Source: Alphaproteobacteria bacterium
GTDB taxonomy: Bacteria; Pseudomonadota; Alphaproteobacteria; Acetobacterales; Acetobacteraceae
Direction of reading: 5' to 3'
Length of the DNA: 64,000 nucleotides
NCBI GenBank assembly: GCA_016869735.1
Contig: VGDL01000007.1
Coordinates: 27,768 to 91,767 of the forward strand
The position numbers and the translations under genes are program-made. Position 1 is the first letter of the stretch. Each line of letters starts with the position of its first letter. This document shows positions 42,869 to 52,314 of the stretch, piece by piece. A model generated the notes under the pieces. It had not been told where the DNA came from. It did not search any database and saw only the letters and a program-made list of their open reading frames with translations.

Positions 42869-44926
42869 TTACTCCACCGCCTCGCTCTTGTCTGCGAGAC
42901 GCACACCACCCTTCGGGATGCGGATATCGTCAATGAAATCCTGCATCGCCTGGCTTGGCGGCGTGGTGAATTGAGACACGACGTAGATGACCAGGAAGGA
43001 AATCGGCACGCCGAAGATACCGGCAGAAATGCTGCCAATCCCCCACATACGCCCAGTCACCCGATTGCGCAGTACAATGGTATCGGTCGTCATTGGGCTG
43101 CCCCAGATGTTACCGATCCATGCAAGCGCGCCGTCCTTCACCGCTGCGGTATTGGCCAGAATGGCCGCCGCTTCCGCCCGCAATTCAGGCGAGGTGAAGT
43201 TCTGGTTGATGTTGCCCACCTGGCGCGCCGCGGCGATGATCGCATCCTTCGATCCGAACAACTGGATGAAATCAAGCCCGAACCATTCCGAATGGATCAT
43301 GTAGCCGAAGGTGGCCACATAGCCGATGGCCATGCCCAGGATCGCGGCTGTATTGGTGGTTTTCTTGTACCAAACCCCCATCACCAGCGCCGCGAATAGA
43401 CCGGCGGCAGCGATGGAGAAGGCCCAGGCAACAAGGAACAGGATATCCGCCCCCGCATTGCCCGCCGTCCAGGCCGCAGCCAAGGCCACAACCAGCAGCA
43501 GCACGCGTGAGATGACCAGCCGGCGCGCGGTCGGCGCGTTGCGGTCAATCATCTTGTAATACACGTCATGCGACAGCGCATTGGCCAGCGCGAGCAGCAG
43601 ACCATCGGCGGTAGAAAGCGCCGCCGCAAGACCACCCGCCGCGACCAGACCCGCGATCACATAAGGAAGGCCCGCGATTTCTGGCGTGGCAAGCACGACC
43701 ACGTCAGGATGGATGCGGAATTCACTCCATTGCAGAATGCCGTCGCGGTTGGCGTCAACAATATTGATCCACGGCACGCCATAAGGCGACACGATCTGCC
43801 AGCTCTTGATCCATTCCGGCAGGCTCGCGATCGGTTGCCCAATGATGTTCTGATAGATTTCCACCTTGGCGAAGGCCGCATAGGCCGGCGCCGTGAAGTA
43901 CAGGAGGAAGATGAAGAACAGCGACCAGGCCACGGATTGGCGCGCTTCCTTCACGGAAGGCGTCGTGAAGTAACGCATCAAGATGTGCGGCAAGGAAGCC
44001 GTGCCGACCATGAGGCAGAAAACCAGCGCGAACCAATTGATCGCCGCCGGGATCGAGAATTGCCCGTTAGCCCCAATAAACGGTGCGCTATGCCAACCGG
44101 TCACGCCAGGTGGCGGGGTCATGCCCGCAGCCCGGAAGCCGTTTTCAAGCTCAGCAATGCGTTCCAGCGCGAAGCCGTACATCAGCTGCGGCAGCGGCAC
44201 GCCCGTCACCTTGGCCGACATCAGGAAGGCCGGGATCAGATAGGCGATGATCAGCACGATGTATTGCGCCACCTGCGTCCAGGTAACGGCGCGCATGCCG
44301 CCCAGCATGGAGCAGACCAGAATGCCGGCAAGGCCCACAAACACCGCGACGCCGAAGGACACATCCAGGAAGCGCTGCGTGATGATACCAACGCCTACGA
44401 TCTGCGCCACAACATAAACGAAGGACGCGGTGATCAACACGGTAACGCCGATCAGGCGGGCAGCATTGCCGCCAAACCGCGCGCCCAGGAAGTCCGGCAC
44501 GGTGTATTGGCCAAATTTACGCAGGTATGGCGCCAGCAGAATGGCGACCAGCATGTAGCCGCCGGTCCAGCCCAGGATGAAGGCCAAGCCACCATAGCCA
44601 AGGGCATAAAGGCTGCCCGCCATGCCGATAAAGCTTGCGGCCGACATCCAGTCAGACCCGGTGGCCATGCCGTTGTAAATGGCAGGAACGCGCCGCCCGG
44701 CGACATAATATTCGGCAACGGCCTGGGTACGGCTGATGATGCCGATATAGGCGTAAACGCCAATCGTCAGACCCACGAACAAATAGCCGAGAATGCGATC
44801 CGGCACGCCCATTTGTTCGAGAATGGCAATAAGAATAACGAAAACCGCAAAGCCGCCAGTATAGCCCGCATAAATCTTGCCCAGCGAGGCGATAAAGGGG
44901 TCTTTTTCCTTGGAGGCACCGCTCAT
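42869..44926 (-). CDS. Sodium:solute symporter large subunit (VC_2705 type)
   Basis: 685 aa, longer than ActP (~550), as is usual in the VC_2705-type SSS family. It begins with a helix GGFAVFVILIAILEQMG, then AEYYVAGRRVPAIYNGMATGSDWMSAASFIGM (split: AEYYVAGRRVPAIYNGMA), with the SSS core GQYTVPDFLGARFGG. About thirteen helices. An extra region at ~365-420 contains DANRDGILQWSEFR, an EF-hand-like motif. Likely a Na+-coupled carrier of a short-chain acid. It pairs with the DUF4212 gene upstream and with prpE across the region. Confidence 0.88.
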   Translation of the reverse strand: MSGASKEKDPFIASLGKIYAGYTGGFAVFVILIAILEQMGVPDRILGYLFVGLTIGVYAYIGIISRTQAVAEYYVAGRRVPAIYNGMATGSDWMSAASFIGMAGSLYALGYGGLAFILGWTGGYMLVAILLAPYLRKFGQYTVPDFLGARFGGNAARLIGVTVLITASFVYVVAQIVGVGIITQRFLDVSFGVAVFVGLAGILVCSMLGGMRAVTWTQVAQYIVLIIAYLIPAFLMSAKVTGVPLPQLMYGFALERIAELENGFRAAGMTPPPGVTGWHSAPFIGANGQFSIPAAINWFALVFCLMVGTASLPHILMRYFTTPSVKEARQSVAWSLFFIFLLYFTAPAYAAFAKVEIYQNIIGQPIASLPEWIKSWQIVSPYGVPWINIVDANRDGILQWSEFRIHPDVVVLATPEIAGLPYVIAGLVAAGGLAAALSTADGLLLALANALSHDVYYKMIDRNAPTARRLVISRVLLLVVALAAAWTAGNAGADILFLVAWAFSIAAAGLFAALVMGVWYKKTTNTAAILGMAIGYVATFGYMIHSEWFGLDFIQLFGSKDAIIAAARQVGNINQNFTSPELRAEAAAILANTAAVKDGALAWIGNIWGSPMTTDTIVLRNRVTGRMWGIGSISAGIFGVPISFLVIYVVSQFTTPPSQAMQDFIDDIRIPKGGVRLADKSEAVE

Positions 44927-44930
44927 GGGA

Positions 44931-45236
44931 TCAATCCTCCTGCACGCCGAATTCTTCGTCGATCTGGTTCTGGCGCTTGCCGAACCAGAAAAGCGCGACG
45001 ACGAAGATGATCAGGCTGCCCTGAGCGGCCATGTAGAAGCCAAAGGGAAAGCCCAGGATGCGAATGCCATTGAGTGAAGGCGCGAAGATATGCACCACAA
45101 AGCTCGCGAAGAACCAAATGCCCAAAACCAGCAACATCAGGCTGGATGTTTTGGCCCAATGGGCCTTGGCGGTGGCCTTATCCACCGCAGGGGCTTCCGC
45201 ATTGGACGGCGATCCCCCAGATTCAACCAATGGCAT
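44931..45236 (-). CDS. DUF4212 small subunit of sodium:solute symporter
   Basis: 101 aa, two hydrophobic helices: ~33-53 (LMLLVLGIWFFASFVVHIF) and ~62-84 (ILGFPFGFYMAAQGSLIIFV). This is the partner of VC_2705-type symporters, normally encoded directly upstream as here (4-base spacing). I start at 45236, with GGAGG nine bases upstream. Its DUF4212-type sequence GFPFGFYMAAQGS is highly characteristic. Confidence 0.85.
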   Translation of the reverse strand: MPLVESGGSPSNAEAPAVDKATAKAHWAKTSSLMLLVLGIWFFASFVVHIFAPSLNGIRILGFPFGFYMAAQGSLIIFVVALFWFGKRQNQIDEEFGVQED

Positions 45237-45401
45237 AAATTTGCCTCCTCCGATCGTCGCTTTCGGGAGCGACCTGTTTGACCTAATCTGACCACTCTTG
45301 CGCGTGGCCTCATTCGGGCGTTTGACAACCCGATTCCCTTCGGCCGATAACATGCTGGTCATACAGCCGCAACAAGGATTTTTTAAGGAATTCCGCCGCT
45401 G

Positions 45402-46031
45402 ATGCGCTTTCTCCGCCACTTATTGAGCCGCCCGCGCCCCCAGGAGCCCCATGATTTTGGTGCTTTCCTGCACCGTCAGGGCGCCTTCGTGGCGCAGAAG
45501 ACCGTGCTTGATTACTGCCGGGTCAAGATTGGCAGAAATGAAAAGGATTTCTTCGGTAACTCGGAATTTCAAGCGGCGCTGAAGCATTGCCGTTGGCAGG
45601 TGTTCCTGGCGGCCCAGACCGATGTCATGGCCCTGGCCGAAGCCTGGCTCCGCCCCTTCTGGCTGAGTCAGGAGCAGCTTCTGGCAAACCGGCTGGTCGC
45701 GCTGCATGCCGATTTCATGGCGGAGGAGGCACCGCCCGCTGAGGAGCAGGAGGCTTTTTCGGCCAGTCTTGCCGCCCTTCCGGGTCATTTGGCCGGGCTG
45801 CAATTGGCTGCCCCGCATGACGCCAGAACCCTACCCCTGTTGGCCGAGGCGCCGCTTTTCGCGACCCTTCCGATCCATGCTGACCAGCGCAAGGGCGAAG
45901 GCCCTTCCATTCGTGGCGCCTTGCGGTTTCATATCCTCTCCTGCCAGCAGGAGATGGAGCGCGCCTTCGACCCGGCGGAGCTGAGTTTGCGGTGGCGCAA
46001 CCAGCCAGAGGATGTTTTGCGCCAGACATAG
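45402..46031 (+). CDS. Hypothetical protein beside the symporter and DUF294 genes
   Basis: 209 aa, soluble. N-terminal LRHLLSRPRPQEPHDFGAFLHRQ, then FVAQKTVLDYCRVKIGRNEK and LKHCRWQVFLAAQTDVMALAEAW; no catalytic motif I can recognise. It is divergent from the DUF4212/symporter operon and 41 bases upstream of the CBS/DUF294 gene, so it likely shares regulation with the latter. Function unknown; the location suggests a regulatory or accessory role in acid transport or activation. Confidence 0.6.
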   Translation: MRFLRHLLSRPRPQEPHDFGAFLHRQGAFVAQKTVLDYCRVKIGRNEKDFFGNSEFQAALKHCRWQVFLAAQTDVMALAEAWLRPFWLSQEQLLANRLVALHADFMAEEAPPAEEQEAFSASLAALPGHLAGLQLAAPHDARTLPLLAEAPLFATLPIHADQRKGEGPSIRGALRFHILSCQQEMERAFDPAELSLRWRNQPEDVLRQT

Positions 46032-46072
46032 CCGGATGACGGCAAAAGACGGGTCAGTGAAAGGCGCGCGGC

Positions 46073-47533
46073 GTGGAGATGATGGGGACGGAAAGGCCTA
46101 AGCTTGCAGCCCATGCCCCCATCGCCGTGCTGACTGGCCCGGCAAGTGCGGCCATAGGCGCGGCACCACCGGTGCTACCGGCTGAAGCCCCCTTGGGCCA
46201 AGCCATCGCCACCATGGGGTCAGCGCGCGCTTCGGCCCTGGTGGTGGTGGATGATGCGGGCTGCGCCATTGGCATTCTGACCGAACAGGATATCGCGCGC
46301 CGCGTGGCGTTTCAGCTTGCCCCCGAGGCACCGCTTGCCGCCGCCATGACCGCACCGCTGATTGCCTGCGCCCCTGATGAGGGGCTTTGGCGCGCCATTG
46401 CCTTGCTCCGCCAGCATGGGCTCAGGCATTTGCCGGTGCTGGATGCGGCGGGGCGCTGCCTTGGCATGCTGCATCGGGCAGAGGCACTCGCGGCTGTCTC
46501 CGGCGGGCTGCTGAGCCATCTTGAGGCGCTGTCGGGCGATGTTGCGGCCATCAAAGCCGCGCAGGCCGGTATTGCCCGCGCCCTGCTGGCAGAAGGGCTG
46601 AGCGCGGAAGCCGTGGTGCGGCTGGTGAATGGCATCAACCTTGATCTGCATCGGCGCATTCTGGCGGAAACCCTGGCCGATCACGGCGCCGCACCGGTGC
46701 CCTTCACGCTGCTGGTCATGGGCAGCCTGGGGCGGGGTGAAAGCCTGCTGACGCCGGATCAGGATAATGGGCTGATGCTGCAGGATTACCCGGATCAGGA
46801 CCACGGGACAGTGGATGCCTGGTTTCGCCCCTTCACTGAGGATTTCAACCAGCGGCTTGATCAGGCGGGCTTTCCGCTGTGCCCTGGCGGGATCATGGCG
46901 CGCAACCCGCTTTGGCGGAAAACCGCGCGGCAATGGCGCGATCAGATGGGCATATGGGCCAATCGCCGGGCCGGTGCCGCCCTGCTGTTCGGCGATATCG
47001 TGTTTGATTTCCGCCCGGCGCAGGGTGATGGGGCCGAGGAGGCGGCGCTTCGCCAACACCTCGCGGCGCTATTGGCGGCGCGCCCGGCCTGGCTGGCAGC
47101 GATGGCGGCGCAGAATAGCAGCCTGCAGGTGGGGCTGACGCTGTTCGGCGGCTTTGCCGATGATCAGCCCGGCCCTGGCAGCCGGACAGATTTGAAGCTG
47201 CATGGGCTGATGCCCCTGGTCGCCGCAGCCCGGCTTTTGGCTTTGCGCGATGGCGTTACCGAAACGGGGACATCTCAGCGCATCGCCGCCTTGGCCGCGC
47301 GGGGCAGCATCGCGGCGCAGGAAGCGGGCGCTTTGCAAGCCGCCTTTGCCCTGCTGCTGGATGTGGTGCTGCGCCAGCAATTGGCCGATCAAGCCGCCGG
47401 CCGCAGCCCCGGTAATCTGGTGGATACCGCGGCCATGCCCAAGGGAGCCCGGCAGGCATTGCGGGAGGCTTTGAAAGCGGTGCGCAGCTTTTCACGCACC
47501 AGCTTCGCAGGCTTTACGGGGCAGGTCTGGTAG
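46073..47533 (+). CDS. CBS-domain and DUF294 putative nucleotidyltransferase
   Basis: 486 aa. Two CBS motifs lie at ~40-150 (IGILTEQDIARRV; HLPVLDAAGRCLGML). The GlnD/GlnE-like nucleotidyltransferase motif VMGSLGRGESLLTPDQDNGLM (split: MGSLGRGESLLTPDQDN, ~219-235) carries the two metal-binding Asp, and a DUF294 C-terminal domain follows. This suits nucleotide-regulated modification of a target protein, and is often encoded with VC_2705-type symporters and a DnaQ-like exonuclease. The start is unclear (GTG 46073, ATG 46079 or 46082). Target unknown. Confidence 0.82.
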   Translation: MEMMGTERPKLAAHAPIAVLTGPASAAIGAAPPVLPAEAPLGQAIATMGSARASALVVVDDAGCAIGILTEQDIARRVAFQLAPEAPLAAAMTAPLIACAPDEGLWRAIALLRQHGLRHLPVLDAAGRCLGMLHRAEALAAVSGGLLSHLEALSGDVAAIKAAQAGIARALLAEGLSAEAVVRLVNGINLDLHRRILAETLADHGAAPVPFTLLVMGSLGRGESLLTPDQDNGLMLQDYPDQDHGTVDAWFRPFTEDFNQRLDQAGFPLCPGGIMARNPLWRKTARQWRDQMGIWANRRAGAALLFGDIVFDFRPAQGDGAEEAALRQHLAALLAARPAWLAAMAAQNSSLQVGLTLFGGFADDQPGPGSRTDLKLHGLMPLVAAARLLALRDGVTETGTSQRIAALAARGSIAAQEAGALQAAFALLLDVVLRQQLADQAAGRSPGNLVDTAAMPKGARQALREALKAVRSFSRTSFAGFTGQVW

Positions 47534-47542
47534 GCTGGGGCG

Positions 47543-48250
47543 TCAGAAATGCTCTGCCGCCGCAGCCATGGCGGCGGTCATGCGGCTGCGCCGCGCCAAT
47601 TCAGCCAGATCATCTACGCCCCGCGCGGCGGCGCGTGCGACCAGGCTGACCCAAAGGGCGGCGGTCGCTTCTGCATCACCCAGCGCCTGGTGCCGCCCGG
47701 CAATGACAATCCCCGCCCGGCCACACAGCCCATCGAGCGAATGATCCGCTTCATCAGGATCGAGCCAGCGGGAAGTGGCAACACTGCACAGGAAGGGATT
47801 GCCGATGGCCGGCGCGCCGCGAAATTCCTCAGCGAAAATAAGGGCGCGATCGAAGCCAGCATTATGCACAATAAGCACATCATCGGCGATGAAATCCTGA
47901 AAGCGGGCAAGTGCCACGGCGGCCGGTGGCGCATCGGCCACCATGGCGTCCGTAATGCCATGATAACGCATGGAAGCGGGCGGGATGGGTCGGCCAGGAT
48001 TGACCAGGGTGGTGAAGCTCTCGCGCGCTTCGCCATCGCGCAGCCGGACGGCGCCGATGGAAATCACGCGATCGCCGCCGCTGACATCAAGCCCGGTCGA
48101 TTCCAGGTCAAACACCACATAGCGTTGCGCAATGAGGGGGCCGGCAGGGAGTGCGGCGTGGAAATGCGCCCGGGCGCGCAGGAATTCGCGCAAGCCTGGC
48201 TTCAGCCCATTGCCGAGTGCGCCCAGGGCACGGCGGAGGATGCCGCTCAT
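47543..48250 (-). CDS. DnaQ-like 3'-5' exonuclease (DEDDh)
   Basis: 235 aa. The DEDDh motifs are clear: VFDLESTGLD (~residues 46-55) gives Asp and Glu, HNAGFDRALIF (~128-138) the second Asp, and HQALGDAEATAALW (~185-198) the His and last Asp. N-terminus is MSGILRRALG. Such proteins are either Pol III epsilon paralogues or RNase-like; the true dnaQ of the organism likely lies elsewhere. Encoded convergently to the DUF294 gene, 9 bases apart. I start at 48250 since the ATG fits the family N-terminus better than the longer frame. Confidence 0.85.
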   Translation of the reverse strand: MSGILRRALGALGNGLKPGLREFLRARAHFHAALPAGPLIAQRYVVFDLESTGLDVSGGDRVISIGAVRLRDGEARESFTTLVNPGRPIPPASMRYHGITDAMVADAPPAAVALARFQDFIADDVLIVHNAGFDRALIFAEEFRGAPAIGNPFLCSVATSRWLDPDEADHSLDGLCGRAGIVIAGRHQALGDAEATAALWVSLVARAAARGVDDLAELARRSRMTAAMAAAAEHF

Positions 48251-48452
48251 GGGCGGGTGTTCCGACGAAGGGTGGGGCGCAGCAGGGCCATGGGTGTAGC
48301 CTCGCATGGTTTGGCGGCAGGTTTCCACATTTTGCTGCGGATCGCTTGCGCCAGCGCAAGGACCGCGTGACTATGGGGAAAGGGGTTGCGCTCAGGCCCG
48401 CCAAGGCGGCACGCTGAGTCCAGTAGAGCGCCGCCGCAAAAAAGGGGGAACC

Positions 48453-50348
48453 ATGTCCGAGGCTTCGCACTATGACGCGACCCATGCGCGCTGGCGGCGC
48501 GACCCGGAAGCCTATTGGGCGGAAGCCGCGCGGGGCATTGATTGGGACCGCGCGCCGCAGCGCATTTTTGATGCCGCGATGGGTGTCTATGGCCGCTGGT
48601 TTCCCGATGCGGCGCTGAATACCTGCCACAATGCGGTTGATCGCCATGTTGCTGCCGGGCGCGGGCAACAGGATGCGATCATCTATGACAGCCCCATGAC
48701 CGGGCAGGTACAGCGCATCACCTATGCCGAATTGCAGAACCGTGTGGCAAAGCTGGCCGGCGCCTTAGCCGCGCGTGGCGTCACCAAGGGCGACCGCGTG
48801 GTGATCTATATGCCAATGGTGCCGGAAGCGGCGATTGCCATGTTGGCCGCAGCGCGGCTTGGCGCGGTGCATTCGGTGGTGTTTGGCGGTTTTGCGGCAG
48901 CAGAGCTTGCCAGCCGTATTGCGGATGCGAAGCCCAAAGCCATCATTAGCGCATCCTGCGGCCTGGAACCTGGGCGCGTCGTGAAATACAAGCCGCTGCT
49001 GGATGAAGCGATTGCACTTTCCCCGCACAAACCATCATCCGTGCTGATCCTGCAACGCCCGCAAGCACCCTGCGATCTGACTCCGGGGCGGGATGAGGAT
49101 TTGCTGGTGGCCGAAGCGGCCGCCGCTCCGCATGCTTGCGTTTCTGTCACCGCCACTGATCCGCTTTATATCCTGTATACCTCAGGCACCACCGGTCAGC
49201 CCAAGGGGATTTTGCGCGACAATGGCGGGCATGCGGTCGCGCTGCATCATTCCATGGAACTCGTTTATGGCATGAAGCCCGGCGATGTGTATTGGGCGGC
49301 TTCCGATGTCGGCTGGGTGGTTGGGCATTCCTATATCGTCTATGCGCCGCTGCTGGCCGGCTGCACCACGGTGTTGTTTGAAGGCAAGCCTGTCGGCACG
49401 CCTGATCCCGGCACCTTCTGGCGCGTATGCGCGGATCATGGCGTGAAGCTTTTGTTCACCGCACCCACCGCCATTCGCGCCATCAAGAAGGAAGACCCGG
49501 ATGGGATGTTCTTGAAGAAATACGATCTGTCGAAGCTGGAGGCGCTTTATCTGGCCGGGGAACGCTGCGATCCCGACACCATCATTTGGTCGGAACGCCT
49601 GTTGCAAAAGCCCGTGGTGGATCATTGGTGGCAGACGGAAACCGGCTGGACCATCACCGGCAATTTCCGTGGCCTGGGGCTTTTCCCAACCCGCGCCGGT
49701 TCCGGCGGCAAGCCAGCGCCTGGCTATGATGTGGTGGTGTTGGATGAGGCCGGCCAGCCTGTCCCGCGCGGACAAATCGGCAGCCTTGCGGTGAAGCTGC
49801 CCTTGCCGCCTTCCGCGCTGCCGACACTCTACAATGCGGATGAGCGCTTCAAGGAAGCCTATCTGTCGCATTTCGCGGGCCATTACAGCACCGCCGATGC
49901 CGGGATGATTGATGCGGAAGGCTATGTTTCTGTAATGAGCCGGACGGATGACATCATCAATGTCGCGGGCCACAGGCTTTCGACGGGGGCGATGGAAGAA
50001 GTGCTGGCGGCGCATCCTGATATCGCCGAATGCGCCGTGGTTGGCGTGCGCGATACGCTGAAGGGGCAAGTGCCGCTTGGCCTGGTGGTAGTGAAGTCCG
50101 GCGTGAACAAGCCTGAAGATGCGCTGGCGCGGGAACTGATCGGACTGGTGCGCGAAAAGATCGGTCCAGTCGCCGCCTTCAAGGATGCAAAGGTGGTGGC
50201 AAGGCTGCCCAAGACACGCAGCGGCAAGATCCTGCGCGCCACCATGCGCAAGATTGCCGATGCCGAACCTTACACGGTGCCGCCCACCATTGATGATCCG
50301 GCGATATTGGATGAGATCACCATCGTGCTGAAAGGCGCGATGAGGTGA
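48453..50348 (+). CDS. prpE: Propionyl-CoA synthetase PrpE
   Basis: 631 aa acyl-CoA synthetase of the ANL superfamily. The AMP-binding loop YTSGTTGQPKGILRDNGGH (~243-261), DHWWQTETGW (~390-399) and the acylation-site region LPKTRSGKILRATMRKIA (~588-605, with the catalytic Lys) are intact. The AAGGGGGAA ribosome site lies just before the ATG at 48453. It activates propionate (or acetate) with ATP and CoA. Near a sodium symporter that probably imports the acid; divergent from the exonuclease gene. Confidence 0.9.
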   Translation: MSEASHYDATHARWRRDPEAYWAEAARGIDWDRAPQRIFDAAMGVYGRWFPDAALNTCHNAVDRHVAAGRGQQDAIIYDSPMTGQVQRITYAELQNRVAKLAGALAARGVTKGDRVVIYMPMVPEAAIAMLAAARLGAVHSVVFGGFAAAELASRIADAKPKAIISASCGLEPGRVVKYKPLLDEAIALSPHKPSSVLILQRPQAPCDLTPGRDEDLLVAEAAAAPHACVSVTATDPLYILYTSGTTGQPKGILRDNGGHAVALHHSMELVYGMKPGDVYWAASDVGWVVGHSYIVYAPLLAGCTTVLFEGKPVGTPDPGTFWRVCADHGVKLLFTAPTAIRAIKKEDPDGMFLKKYDLSKLEALYLAGERCDPDTIIWSERLLQKPVVDHWWQTETGWTITGNFRGLGLFPTRAGSGGKPAPGYDVVVLDEAGQPVPRGQIGSLAVKLPLPPSALPTLYNADERFKEAYLSHFAGHYSTADAGMIDAEGYVSVMSRTDDIINVAGHRLSTGAMEEVLAAHPDIAECAVVGVRDTLKGQVPLGLVVVKSGVNKPEDALARELIGLVREKIGPVAAFKDAKVVARLPKTRSGKILRATMRKIADAEPYTVPPTIDDPAILDEITIVLKGAMR

Positions 50349-50392
50349 GCATTTTCAAGCCAAGTGGAATCACTTGGCGGCTCGGAAAATGC
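50349..50392. repeat. Alphaproteobacterial interspersed palindromic element
   Basis: Nested inverted repeat right after the prpE stop: GCATTTTC (50349-50356) pairs with GAAAATGC (50385-50392), and inside it GCCAAGTG (50359-50366) pairs with CACTTGGC (50371-50378) around a GAAT loop. The form 'GCATTTTC ... AAGTGGA ... GAAAATGCGnCAAAA' resembles dispersed elements seen between genes in Rhizobiales and relatives, as I remember them. It could terminate prpE or be a mobile palindrome. I found no second copy in this window. Confidence 0.6.
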
Positions 50393-50410
50393 GATCAAAA
50401 ATAGCTTGGT

Positions 50411-50851
50411 TTAGTCCTCAATCCCATCGCGGCTTTCGATGGTCATGAAGGTCGCGGTCAGGAAGGCGATCAGCCTTTCCTGATCAGCGTTCACGGCGAA
50501 TATTTCTGTCTGCACCAGGCTGAGCGTGCGCCCAGCCTTCAGCACCTTGCCGCGCGCGATGATATGATCCCCGGCAGCAGGTGCCAAGAAATTGATTTTC
50601 ATTTCAGTGGTCAGCACGCCGCGATTGGCGGGCATGAGGCTGAGCGCGGCATAACCTGCCGCGCTATCAGCAATGGCGGTCAAAGCGCCGCCATGCACAA
50701 AGCCATGCTGCTGCGAAAGCTCAGGCTTCGGCGCAAGACTTATCTCAACCTGTCCCGGCGCAATGCTGGTCATGGTGGCGCCAAAAAGCGTCATCAGCCC
50801 CTGCTTGGCGAAGCTGTCGCGCAGGCGCGCTTCCATCGCGGCGCGGTTCAC
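50411..50851 (-). CDS. PaaI-family hotdog thioesterase
   Basis: 146 aa. The motif QHGFVHGGALTAIADSAAGYAALSL (split: HGFVHGGALTAIADSAAGYA, ~49-68), with HGGALTA catalytic loop and Asp, and the domain's final KAGRTLSLVQTEIF, are diagnostic of the PaaI/YdiI thioesterase fold. It would hydrolyse acyl-CoA esters in the cytosol. It lies 9 bases downstream of the YebC gene on the same strand, so the two are likely co-transcribed. Confidence 0.85.
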   Translation of the reverse strand: MNRAAMEARLRDSFAKQGLMTLFGATMTSIAPGQVEISLAPKPELSQQHGFVHGGALTAIADSAAGYAALSLMPANRGVLTTEMKINFLAPAAGDHIIARGKVLKAGRTLSLVQTEIFAVNADQERLIAFLTATFMTIESRDGIED

Positions 50852-50860
50852 GCGCGCGGC

Positions 50861-51583
50861 CTATTCGACCTCAAGATTGGCGTAGATATTCTGGATATCG
50901 TCATGATCATCAAGCATATCGAGCAGCTTCATCACATCCTTGGCGCGTTCTTCATCCAGCTTGATGTCATTGGTGGACCACCATTCAAGCTTTGCAGCAT
51001 CCGCCGTGCCAAAGCGCGCTTCCAACGCATCACGCACCGCGGCGAAATCCTCAACACTGGTGGAGATTTCATGCACGTCTTCGGTGCTTTCCACATCCTC
51101 GGCACCAGCTTCAATCGCTGCTTCCAGCATGGCATCGGCTGAGGCGATATCGGCCTTGTAGCGCAGCACGCCCTTCCTTTCGAATTGGAAGGCGACTGAA
51201 TTCGTCTCCCCCAGCGCACCGCCATTCTTGGCGAACATGGACCGCAAATCGCCGCCGGTGCGGTTGCGATTATCGGTCAGCGCTTCGGCAATGATGGCGA
51301 TGCCATGCGCGCCATAGCCTTCATAGCGCACTTCCTCGTAATCCTCGCCCTGCCCGGCAGTGACGGCGCGCTTGATGGCGCGGTCAATCGTATCGCGCGT
51401 CATATTCGCGGTCAGCGCAGCCTTGACCGCGGCGCGCAGCCTGGGGTTGGCCGCTGGGTCAGGCAAGCCGATTTTGGCGGAGACGGTGATTTCGCGAATG
51501 AGCTTGCCAAAGGCCTGGGCTTTCTTCGCCCCCTGGGCAGCCTTGCGGTGCATGACGTTTTTCGCGTGGGAATGACCGGCCAT
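50861..51583 (-). CDS. yebC: YebC/PmpR family transcription/translation factor
   Basis: 240 aa, standard length. The strictly conserved [17 protein letters not shown] at the start, [24 protein letters not shown] (~51-74) and the three-domain fold of the TACO1/YebC family are clear. Long classed as a transcription regulator, YebC is also reported to support translation of proline-rich stretches. I start at 51583, where the family always begins; the frame runs longer to 51715. Confidence 0.93.
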   Translation of the reverse strand: MAGHSHAKNVMHRKAAQGAKKAQAFGKLIREITVSAKIGLPDPAANPRLRAAVKAALTANMTRDTIDRAIKRAVTAGQGEDYEEVRYEGYGAHGIAIIAEALTDNRNRTGGDLRSMFAKNGGALGETNSVAFQFERKGVLRYKADIASADAMLEAAIEAGAEDVESTEDVHEISTSVEDFAAVRDALEARFGTADAAKLEWWSTNDIKLDEERAKDVMKLLDMLDDHDDIQNIYANLEVE

Positions 51584-51677
51584 TGCCGTTACTCTCGCTT
51601 TTGAAAAGGAAAACCAGAGCAGTTTATATCTGTTGACTAGGGTGGCGCCAAGCAAGCGTCCGGGGCAAGATGGGTCC

Positions 51678-52307
51678 ATGGACCAAGCCCCCACCCCAGA
51701 TCCCTTCGCCATCACCAGCCTGGAAGCCTTGGCACGGCATTATGAGGCCCCAAGCGAGCGCGCGCTAAAGAAGGTCGCGCCCAAATTGGATGACACGGCA
51801 CGCGCCTTTATCGCGGCCAGCCCCTTTTGCATTCTCACCAGCATCGGCAGCAATGGCCTGCATGCCACGCCGCGCGGCGATGCGCCGGGCTTTGTGACTT
51901 GCCTGCCGGATGGGGAACTTGCTCTGCCGGATCGGCGCGGAAATAACCGCTTGGACGCACTGCGTGACATAATTGAAGACCCGCGCGTCGCGCTGTTGTT
52001 TCTGGTTCCCGGCGTGGCAGAGGCGCTGCGCGTTGGTGGTACGGCACGCATCACCGCTGACCCCGCGCTTTGCGCGCGGTTTGCGGAACGCGGTAAAATC
52101 CCTGCCAGCGTGATCCTGGTCAGCCCTTATGAGGTTTACATGCAATGCGCGAAATCCATTGTGCGGTCGCGGCTGTGGGGGGATGTGCCGCGTCCGGCGG
52201 GCGTACCCACTGCCGGCCAGATGATCGCAGCCCATACGGGCGGCATGGTGGATCCGGCCGCGTATGATGCGGCGGCACCCGCGCGAAATGCCGAAACATT
52301 GTACTGA
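51678..52307 (+). CDS. Pyridoxamine 5'-phosphate oxidase-fold flavoprotein (MSMEG_1061-like)
   Basis: 209 aa. [29 protein letters not shown] at the N-terminus (shown in part: [16 protein letters not shown]) and [23 protein letters not shown] (part: [12 protein letters not shown], ~61-72), with [16 protein letters not shown], fit the split-barrel PPOX family. Such proteins bind FMN, F420 or haem; in an F420-making organism either FMN or F420 is possible. Starts at 51678; the frame begins 45 bases earlier but the ATG here fits better. Divergent from yebC, overlapping its 5' flank. Confidence 0.75.
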   Translation: MDQAPTPDPFAITSLEALARHYEAPSERALKKVAPKLDDTARAFIAASPFCILTSIGSNGLHATPRGDAPGFVTCLPDGELALPDRRGNNRLDALRDIIEDPRVALLFLVPGVAEALRVGGTARITADPALCARFAERGKIPASVILVSPYEVYMQCAKSIVRSRLWGDVPRPAGVPTAGQMIAAHTGGMVDPAAYDAAAPARNAETLY

Positions 52308-52314
52308 AGCCAGA

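Noticed and set aside
43568..45010. 480-codon plus-strand open frame across the symporter
   Set aside because: Arg/His/Gly-rich composition typical of an antisense shadow; the symporter is unambiguous on the other strand.
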